Assembly: GCA_041581055.1 (NCBI GenBank)
Contig: JBFGCT010000031.1
Coordinates: forward strand, 1 to 28,560
Direction of reading: 5' to 3'
Source of the DNA: JBFGCT01 sp041581055
Lineage (GTDB): Bacteria; Actinomycetota; Acidimicrobiia; Acidimicrobiales; Ilumatobacteraceae
Length of the DNA stretch: 28,560 nucleotides
Below are positions 23,503-28,560 of this stretch, one piece after another (positions within the stretch are counted from its first letter, which is position 1; each line of letters begins with the position of its first letter). Both the position numbers and the translations under genes were made by a program. A model generated the notes under the pieces. That model was not told the DNA's origin, ran no database searches, and saw only the letters and a program-made list of their open reading frames with translations.

Positions 23503-23958
23503 ATGAGCCGCACGATCAACGGGATTGCCGAACTGAAGACGCTCGTCGGCGAGCACCTCGGGTACTCGCCGTACGTCGAGATCACCCAGGAGCAAGTGAA
23601 CACCTTCGCCGACGCCACCGGCGACCACCAGTGGATCCATGTCGACGTCGAGCGGGCCAAGGACGGGCCGTTCGGCGGGCCGATCGCGCACGGCTACCTG
23701 ACGCTCTCGCTGGCCCCGATGCTGCTCCCCCAGATCTTCAACGTGAGCGGGATCTCGATGGGCGTCAACTACGGGGCGGAGAAGATCCGCTTCCCGTCGC
23801 CCGTGCCGGTCGGCTCGAAGCTCCGCCTCGGCGCGACGCTCGACGCCGTCGACGACATCGCCGGCGGGGCCCAGGTGACGGCCACCGCGGTGTTCGAGGT
23901 CGAGGGGGCGCCAAAGCCGTCCTGCGTCGCCCAGGTCGTCTACCGCTATTACGAGTAA
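23503..23958 (+). CDS. MaoC-like (R)-specific enoyl-CoA hydratase family protein
   Basis: A 151-residue hot-dog-fold protein with the hydratase 2 motif FADATGDHQWIHVD (Asp41 and His46 as likely catalytic pair), FGGPIAHGYLTLSLAPMLLPQIF and GVNYGAEKIRFPSPVPVG. It resembles mycobacterial Rv0130-type hydratases. The expected reaction is hydration of trans-2-enoyl-CoA to (R)-3-hydroxyacyl-CoA. Not fused to other domains. Neighbouring fatty-acyl genes fit, but nothing nearby defines a pathway. No ribosome-binding site is visible in front of ATG 23503. Confidence 0.9.
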   Translation: MSRTINGIAELKTLVGEHLGYSPYVEITQEQVNTFADATGDHQWIHVDVERAKDGPFGGPIAHGYLTLSLAPMLLPQIFNVSGISMGVNYGAEKIRFPSPVPVGSKLRLGATLDAVDDIAGGAQVTATAVFEVEGAPKPSCVAQVVYRYYE

Positions 23959-23970
23959 CCGAGCGGGCGC

Positions 23971-24009
23971 GCAACGTCGGCAACGTCGCCGCCGTACGCG
24001 TGATAGTTT
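23971..24009 (+). promoter_or_regulatory. Putative promoter of the SLATT-like gene pair with 9-bp tandem repeat
   Basis: GCAACGTCG is repeated head-to-tail (23971-23979, 23980-23988) just upstream of a TAGTTT -10-like box (24004-24009). GGGAGGA then precedes the GTG at 24039. The repeat sits at the -35 position and could be an operator. No canonical -35 is visible. Confidence 0.35.
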
Positions 24010-24038
24010 CTCCTCCGTCGACCAGTGAGGGAGGACGC

Positions 24039-24530
24039 GTGTTTTGGCGATTGCCGTTCGGGCGGAAGCCGCCGTCATGGCCGCCGATGGCGAAAGAGGC
24101 GCAAGCCGATTATCCGGCGTTGAACAAACGATTCGAGGCGCTCGACGCGCTGGTGCTCCCGGCCTTCACGGTTCACGACGAGCGGGCGATCCGCGCCCAG
24201 CGCACGCATCGGCGCTACCACGTCGTACTCATCGCCGGCGCGCTCGCCACCAGCGTCATCGCCGCCTTGCAGGCCGTCTTCGAGAGCGCCACGTGGATCG
24301 GCCTCATCGTGACGCTGGTCGGCGGCCTCACCGCGGTGACCGCCAACCAACAGCGACGCGAAGGACCGCTCGCCCGGTACCTCGCCGAACGCGGCAAAGC
24401 GGAGCGAATTCGCTCGCTGTATTTCAAGTATCTGTCCGGCGTGCCGCCGATCGATAACCTTGAACTCGAAGCCAAGATCGCGGACATCGAGTACCCCCGC
24501 TCGGCGACGAAGTCGACGGCCAAGCCATGA
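24039..24530 (+). CDS. Two-TM protein, SLATT/DUF4231-like (first of pair)
   Basis: A 163-residue protein. A soluble N-terminus (residues about 20-60, with ALNKRFEALDALVLPAF and RAIRAQRTHRRYH) leads to TM1 at 61-80 and TM2 at 86-102 with a very short loop, then a basic-amphipathic helix LARYLAERGKAERIRSLYFKYLSG and a short C-terminal tail. The order (RY before TM1, a KAERIRS-type helix after TM2) is that of DUF4231/SLATT proteins. In the comparative study of Burroughs and colleagues these are predicted pore-forming effectors in nucleotide-triggered defence systems. Start GTG 24039 has GGGAGGA upstream; ATG 24087 is an alternative. It overlaps the next gene by ATGA. Family match is from pattern memory, not a search. 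Confidence 0.65.
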   Translation: MFWRLPFGRKPPSWPPMAKEAQADYPALNKRFEALDALVLPAFTVHDERAIRAQRTHRRYHVVLIAGALATSVIAALQAVFESATWIGLIVTLVGGLTAVTANQQRREGPLARYLAERGKAERIRSLYFKYLSGVPPIDNLELEAKIADIEYPRSATKSTAKP

Positions 24531-25072
24531 GCGCGGACTACGAGGAGTTCCTCCGGGCCTACGACACGCACCGTGTCACGGACCAGATCGGCTACTACAC
24601 GCGGCGAACCGACGAATATCGTCGCACGGCGAGCCGGATCAGTTGGACGAGCACGTCACTGCTCGCGCTCGCCTCGGCGGCCGGCACGATCGGCGTGTGG
24701 GCCGAGGAGCCCCTCATTTTCGGGTTGATCGCGGCCGGCCTGTCGGCGCTCGCCGCGGCGGTCACGTCGTGGGGCGACGTCGTCGGCTTTTCCGCCAACG
24801 CCGAGATGTTCGCCGTGGCGCGCGGCGGGTTGGCCCATGTCCGGCCGAAACGGCCGGACCCCGTCGCCGCGACGGACGAAACCGTCGGCCGGTATGTCAA
24901 CGACGTCGAAGACGTGTTGACCCGCGAGGTCAGCACGTGGTCGGACACGTGGAGCAGCGACGAGGACGCTCGTCACACCGCCGCCGAGGCGAGCGTCGTC
25001 GCCCAGCACGGCGACGCGCCGGTGACCGGCACGGCCTCGGGCCCGCCCGCGGATCCCAACTCGCCGACCTGA
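24527..25072 (+). CDS. Two-TM protein, SLATT-like (second of pair)
   Basis: A 181-residue protein beginning at ATG 24527, inside the upstream stop. It has a helix with DQIGYYTRRTDEYRRTASRISW, TM1 at about 41-58, a short loop WAEEP, TM2 at about 63-82, then SWGDVVGFSANAEMFAVARGGLAHV and a long acidic soluble tail with DVEDVLTREVSTWSDTW and low-complexity AAEASVVAQHGDAPVTG. The YYxxRxxExRR helix before the hairpin and the W-rich helix after it are typical of SLATT domains. It is not an obvious copy of the first protein; the pair may form a hetero-oligomer. Tight coupling suggests fixed stoichiometry. No CD-NTase, SLOG or TIR gene is adjacent. Confidence 0.65.
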   Translation: MSADYEEFLRAYDTHRVTDQIGYYTRRTDEYRRTASRISWTSTSLLALASAAGTIGVWAEEPLIFGLIAAGLSALAAAVTSWGDVVGFSANAEMFAVARGGLAHVRPKRPDPVAATDETVGRYVNDVEDVLTREVSTWSDTWSSDEDARHTAAEASVVAQHGDAPVTGTASGPPADPNSPT

Positions 25073-25146
25073 GCCCGTCGATGTGAGCGGGTGGGCCCGG
25101 CCCCCGCCGGGTTGACACCGTACGCGCCCTGCGGAAACATCGAGCC

Positions 25147-25332
25147 ATGGAAACTCTTCAGGCGCCGCTCACGTCAGCCGTCGAGCGCGGGACGACACCC
25201 CGGCTCGGGACGGGAGCGTGCATCATGTGCGACTGCCCGTCCTGGCTCAGCGACGGCCGCGATCCGGCCCATTGCCTCAACCGGGCGAGCTCCGGCGCGA
25301 CCTGCGGGCACGCCAACGACACCCACCAGTGA
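25147..25332 (+). CDS. Possible small cysteine-rich protein
   Basis: A 61-codon frame whose C-terminal half contains CIMCDCPSWLSD, AHCLNR and TCGHANDTHQ: five closely spaced cysteines after the first and a CGH-x3-H ending, which could bind zinc. ATG 25225 is an alternative start that keeps this half (35 residues) and has GGGAG eight bases upstream, a better ribosome-binding site than the first ATG. Not recognised as a named family. The remaining part of 25073-25575 holds no other gene that I can support. Confidence 0.35.
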   Translation: METLQAPLTSAVERGTTPRLGTGACIMCDCPSWLSDGRDPAHCLNRASSGATCGHANDTHQ

Positions 25333-25454
25333 GCTGACCTTCGCCACGGTCGGCTCGCCGCGAATCGCGTGCTGGCCCCTTCGTCGCGCGGGCGGGACGG
25401 GCGGTCGTCTGACTGCGCCCTGACCGCCGACGATTGCGGTGTTCCGCCGGCCAA

Positions 25455-25511
25455 GGGCGGTGGTGATCGCGCGGGCCACCGCCCCGGCGACTCCTGACGG
25501 GGATCGCCGGG
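25455..25511. repeat. Two abutting, partly exclusive hairpins upstream of the FadD19-like gene
   Basis: GGGCGGTGG (25455-25463) pairs with CCACCGCCC (25476-25484) around a 12-nt loop. CCCGGCGA (25483-25490) pairs with TCGCCGGG (25504-25511) around a 13-nt loop. The two stems share two bases, so they cannot both form completely. Position upstream of the next promoter fits a terminator for whatever precedes it; no T-tract follows. Confidence 0.45.
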
Positions 25512-25539
25512 CGCTGACTCGATCGTTGACGCGACGGAT

Positions 25540-25569
25540 TTGAGACGGCGTTTACCCGCTGCGTACGGT
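25540..25569 (+). promoter_or_regulatory. Putative leaderless promoter of the FadD19-like gene
   Basis: TTGAGA (25540-25545) and TACGGT (25564-25569) are 18 bp apart, and ATG 25576 follows six bases later. No ribosome-binding site is present. The same TACGGT box precedes the crotonase start at 15393. Confidence 0.5.
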
Positions 25570-25575
25570 GCTTCG

Positions 25576-27210
25576 ATGCCCCCCGCCAGCGCGCCGTCGG
25601 TCAGCCTCGCGGCGGTGCACGAGGCGATCGCCGCGACCCGTCCGGACGCGGCCTGCCTGGTCTTCCGCGACCGCCGGTACTCCTGGGCCGATGTCACCGA
25701 GCGCACCCGCCGGCTCGCCAACCACCTGATCGCTGCCGGGCTCGGGTGTCACACCGAGCGGTCCGAGCTCGCCGGACACCAAAGCGGCCAGGACCACCTT
25801 GCGATCTACCTGCACAACGGCAACGAGTACCTGGAGACGATGCTCGGGTCGCTCAAGGCGCGGGTCGCCTCGCTCAACGTCAACTACCGCTATGTCGCCG
25901 AGGAGCTGCACTACGTGCTCAGCGACTCGGCGGCGCGGGCGATCGTCGTGCACTCCCGCTTCGCCCCGACGCTCGCCGAGGTGCTCCCCGACCTCGCGGG
26001 CCTCGACGTCATCCTCCAGGTCGCCGACGACTCCGGTCACGACCTCCTGCCGGGCGCCGTGTGGTACGAGGACGCGCTGGCCGCGGCGCCGCCCGACCGC
26101 CCGGCGGTCGAGTGGAGCCCGGACGACCTGTACATCCTCTACACCGGCGGGACGACCGGCATGCCCAAGGGCGTGATGTGGCGCAACGCGGACGCGATGG
26201 TCGAGTGCTTCGGCGGCTCGACGTCGGCGAGGTCGGTCGAGGACTTCGTCGGGGAGGCGGGCGCGGAGCTGCAGGCCCTGCTCGCTCCGCCCTTCATGCA
26301 CGGCGCCGCGCACTGGATGGCGTTTCGCACCTGGCTCGGCGGCGGCACCGTCTTCGTCCAGTCCCACCCCGAGCACCTCGACGCGGGCGACATCTGGTCG
26401 ACGATCGAGCGCGAGCGGCTGAACTTCCTGCTGATCGTCGGCGACGCCTTCGCCCGCCCGCTGATCGACGAGCTCGACCGCACGGCCTACGACCTCGCGT
26501 CGCTCACGGTGCTGCTCTCGGGCGGCGCCCCCCTGTCGGCCCCGCTGAAGGACGAGCTGCTCGCCCACCTCCCGACCCTGATGATCGTCGACGGGCTCGG
26601 CTCCTCGGAGGCCGGTGGTCAGGTGTCGCACGTCTCGACCGGCGGGGGCGCGACGACCGGCTCGTTCGAGCTCACCGCCGGCAACGTCGTGCTGTCCGCC
26701 GATCTCGACCGCGTGCTCGGCCCCGACGACGACGAGGTCGGGTGGCTGGCCAAGACCGGCCGCCTCGCGCTCGGCTACCTCGGCGACCCGGACAAGACCG
26801 CCGGCACCTACCCGGTCGTCGACGGCGTTCGGTACGCCGTGCCCGGCGACCGCGCCCGCCTGCTCGACGACGGCGTCGTCGAGCTGCGCGGACGAGACTC
26901 GGTCACGATCAACTCGGGCGGCGAGAAGATCTTCGCCGAGGAGGTCGAGGCCGCGCTCAAGACCCATCCCGCGGTGTACGACTGCCTGGTCGCGGGACGG
27001 CCGAGCGAGGGGTGGGGCAACGAGGTCGTCGCGCTCGTGCGGCTGCGCGACGGCTACGTCGCCGACGACGGGGCGATTCTCGCCGAGGCGGAACGGCACG
27101 TCGCCCGGTACAAGCTGCCGAAGGTGATCACGTACGTCGACGAGGTCGTGCGGTCCCCGAGCGGCAAGGCCGACTATCGCTGGGCGCGGGCGGTCGCCGC
27201 GAAGTCGTGA
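25576..27210 (+). CDS. Acyl-CoA synthetase, FadD19-like
   Basis: A 544-residue class I adenylate-forming ligase. P-loop LYTGGTTGMPKGV (188-200) followed by MWRN, the FadD19-type segments NVNYRYVAEELHYVL, APPFMHGAAHWMAF, NFLLIVGDAFARPLIDELD, VLLSGGAPLSAPLKDELL and DGLGSSEAGGQVS, then INSGGEKIFAEEVE and catalytic Lys in SPSGKADYRW. Residues about 58-73 carry an insertion (CHTERSELAGHQSGQD) before the first conserved helix. In mycobacteria FadD19-type enzymes activate sterol side-chain acids, so a steroid or branched long-chain acid is plausible; the substrate is not shown here. Upstream in-frame start at 25540 rejected because the promoter boxes lie in it. Confidence 0.9.
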   Translation: MPPASAPSVSLAAVHEAIAATRPDAACLVFRDRRYSWADVTERTRRLANHLIAAGLGCHTERSELAGHQSGQDHLAIYLHNGNEYLETMLGSLKARVASLNVNYRYVAEELHYVLSDSAARAIVVHSRFAPTLAEVLPDLAGLDVILQVADDSGHDLLPGAVWYEDALAAAPPDRPAVEWSPDDLYILYTGGTTGMPKGVMWRNADAMVECFGGSTSARSVEDFVGEAGAELQALLAPPFMHGAAHWMAFRTWLGGGTVFVQSHPEHLDAGDIWSTIERERLNFLLIVGDAFARPLIDELDRTAYDLASLTVLLSGGAPLSAPLKDELLAHLPTLMIVDGLGSSEAGGQVSHVSTGGGATTGSFELTAGNVVLSADLDRVLGPDDDEVGWLAKTGRLALGYLGDPDKTAGTYPVVDGVRYAVPGDRARLLDDGVVELRGRDSVTINSGGEKIFAEEVEAALKTHPAVYDCLVAGRPSEGWGNEVVALVRLRDGYVADDGAILAEAERHVARYKLPKVITYVDEVVRSPSGKADYRWARAVAAKS

Positions 27211-27274
27211 ACATCGCCGCCGCCGGTGGCGTAAGTTCTGCACCGGATCTCCGACACGAAAGGTGGAACGCCTC

Positions 27275-28462
27275 ATGGGGTTGCTCGACAAACTGAAGGG
27301 TGAGCTCGTCGACATCATCGAGTGGATCGACGACTCGCGGTCGACGCTCGCGTGGCGCTTTCCCCGGTACCAGAACGAGATCAAGAACGGCGCGCAGCTG
27401 ATCGTGCGGGAGGGCCAGCAGGCGGTGTTCGTCTACCGCGGGCAGCTCGCCGACAAGTTCGAGCCCGGCAACTACGAGCTGAAGTCGGAGAATCTCCCGA
27501 TCATGTCGACGTTGCAGGGCTGGAAGCACGGGTTCGACAGCCCCTTCCGCAGCGAGGTGTATTTCATCAACACCCGCCCGGTGACCGACATCCGGTGGGG
27601 CACGCCTCAGCCGGTGACGGTGCGCGACCCCGACTTCAAGATGGTGCAGGTCCGCGCCAACGGCCTGTGCGTCGTGAAGATCGCCGACATCGAGATCTTC
27701 CTCCGCGAGGTGATCGGGACCGACTCGGCGGTCGAGGCCGACGAGATCACCGAGCTGCTGCGCCGTGTGATCTCGATGGCGTTCTCCGACATGGTGCTTG
27801 AGACCGGGCTCGGCGCGATCGACCTGCAGGGTCAACAGGTCGCGCTGTCCGGCAAGCTCGCCGACTTCGTCAACGAGCGGGTCGACGACGAGTTCGGGCT
27901 GCACATCCCCGAGATGACGATGAACATCTCGCTGCCCGACGAGATCACCCAGGCGATGACACGGGGCGTCGCCCGGGGTGTCGAGGCGTCGGGCTTCGTC
28001 GAGAACGTCGACCTCGGCAAGTACCAGCAGGCGCAGGCCGCCGACGCGATGGTCGCCGCGGCGGAGAACCCGAGCGGCTCGGTGATGGGCGACATGATGC
28101 AGATGGGGATGGGCGTCGCCATGGCGGGCCAGATGGCCAACCAGATGGGCGGAGCGCAGGCCGGGCCAGCGGCCGCCGCGCCGGCCGCGCCCGCGGCCGC
28201 CGGCCCGCCGCCGCTGCCGGGCCAGAAGCTGTTCCACGTCGACCACGGCGGCACGCCGGGCGGGCCGTACAACATGGCGCAGATGCAGGCCGGGATCGGC
28301 AACGGCCAGGTCACGGGCCAGACGCTGGTCTGGAGCGAGGGGATGGCGGCGTGGTCGCCGGCCCAGGCCGTGCCGGAGCTGCAGGCGCTGTTCGCCGCTC
28401 CCCCGCCGATGCCCCCGACGGCGCCGACGCCTCCGCCGGTCCCCCCGCCAGCCGCTGAGTGA
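27275..28462 (+). CDS. SPFH-domain protein with C-terminal GYF_2 (DUF4339) domain
   Basis: A 395-residue protein. The N-terminal SPFH part (about 20-235) contains NEIKNGAQLIVREGQQAVFVYRGQLADKFEPGNYEL, RSEVYFINTRPVTDIRWGTPQPVTVRDPDF and LADFVNERVDDEFGLHIPEMTM, as in virion-core/YdjI-like membrane-scaffold proteins. An Ala/Pro/Met linker (about 262-316) follows, then a GYF_2 domain at 318-373 (KLFHVDHGGTPGGPYNMAQM, TLVWSEGMAAWSPA), and a Pro-rich tail. The role is unknown; oligomeric scaffold near the membrane is inference. ATG 27275 has AAGGTGG about eight bases upstream; an in-frame GTG at 27263 lies within that site and is rejected. Confidence 0.88.
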   Translation: MGLLDKLKGELVDIIEWIDDSRSTLAWRFPRYQNEIKNGAQLIVREGQQAVFVYRGQLADKFEPGNYELKSENLPIMSTLQGWKHGFDSPFRSEVYFINTRPVTDIRWGTPQPVTVRDPDFKMVQVRANGLCVVKIADIEIFLREVIGTDSAVEADEITELLRRVISMAFSDMVLETGLGAIDLQGQQVALSGKLADFVNERVDDEFGLHIPEMTMNISLPDEITQAMTRGVARGVEASGFVENVDLGKYQQAQAADAMVAAAENPSGSVMGDMMQMGMGVAMAGQMANQMGGAQAGPAAAAPAAPAAAGPPPLPGQKLFHVDHGGTPGGPYNMAQMQAGIGNGQVTGQTLVWSEGMAAWSPAQAVPELQALFAAPPPMPPTAPTPPPVPPPAAE

Positions 28463-28466
28463 CGCC

Positions 28467-28560
28467 GTGAGCGACGCCCCCGACGATGACCGCGGTTTGC
28501 CGCCCCCGCTCCCCGACCCCGGCGCGCTGCCCGACCCGCCCGACCCGCCCGACCTCGCCG
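28467..28560 (+). CDS. Start of an unidentified gene with Pro/Asp-rich N-terminus (truncated by window edge)
   Basis: A GTG frame beginning 4 nt after the SPFH gene stop and still open at the edge. Its 31 visible residues are dominated by Pro and Asp (LPPPLPDPGALPDPPDPPDL), a disordered segment often found before a membrane or zinc-ribbon domain in genes following SPFH-GYF_2 genes. Nothing more can be said of it; cotranscription with the SPFH gene is likely. Confidence 0.55.
   Translation, partial: MSDAPDDDRGLPPPLPDPGALPDPPDPPDLA

Noticed and set aside
24039..25072. A complete CBASS/SLOG defence system around the SLATT-like pair
   Set aside because: No nucleotidyltransferase, SLOG, TIR, nuclease or reverse transcriptase gene is adjacent; the neighbours are MaoC and FadD-type enzymes.

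Overview
The window reads as chromosomal, housekeeping-rich DNA of a high-GC actinobacterium. Third codon positions are almost always G or C. Secreted proteins carry Thr/Pro or Asp/Pro low-complexity linkers, GTG starts are common, and there is an MtrA/MtrB-LpqB-like regulatory block plus three acyl-CoA synthetases. The mix (FadD19-like ligase, PAP-type PPK2, paired Thr-rich lipoproteins, many apparently leaderless genes) would suit an Acidimicrobiia/Ilumatobacter-like lineage. That placement is inference; no rRNA or other taxonomic marker is present.

Layout. 1-3396: tryptophan genes on the minus strand (trpC, then trpF-trpB with an ATGA overlap; trpB runs off the left edge), split by a plus-strand ppk2. 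3415-5059: a small ABM-type monooxygenase and glycyl-tRNA synthetase, also minus. 5188-7214: two tandem paralogous putative lipoproteins. A strong hairpin at 7229-7280 separates them from convergent recO. 8062-11180: an FAD oxidoreductase, apparently preceded by an 11-codon leader ORF and starting at CTG, then a DinG-type Fe-S helicase. 11260-12257: an ArsR regulator with a palindromic operator candidate and an SRPBCC partner, joined through an 81-bp duplication. 12277-14196: an acyl-CoA ligase bracketed by a 62-bp-period hairpin repeat. 14225-17997: class II fructose-bisphosphate aldolase, a crotonase and a long-chain acyl-CoA synthetase. 18006-21144: a divergently arranged response regulator and sensor kinase, with a GerMN lipoprotein after the kinase. 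21169-23476: Era GTPase and a polytopic membrane protein. 23503-25072: a MaoC-type hydratase and a two-gene cassette of 2-TM SLATT/DUF4231-like proteins. 25147-28560: a possible tiny Cys-rich protein, a FadD19-like ligase, an SPFH-GYF_2 protein, and the start of one more gene.

Functionally, central and fatty-acyl metabolism dominates (fba, crotonase, MaoC hydratase, three acyl-CoA synthetases), with DNA repair/translation genes (recO, dinG-like, glyS, era) and envelope sensing (two-component system plus GerMN lipoprotein). There is no prophage, IS element, CRISPR array, tRNA or rRNA that I can see. The parts least explained by known biology are the SLATT-like pair, the ArsR-SRPBCC duplication, the 62-bp hairpin repeats, the CTG-start/leader-ORF arrangement, and the recurrence of a TANNNT box 6-9 nt before start codons, which suggests widespread leaderless transcription.
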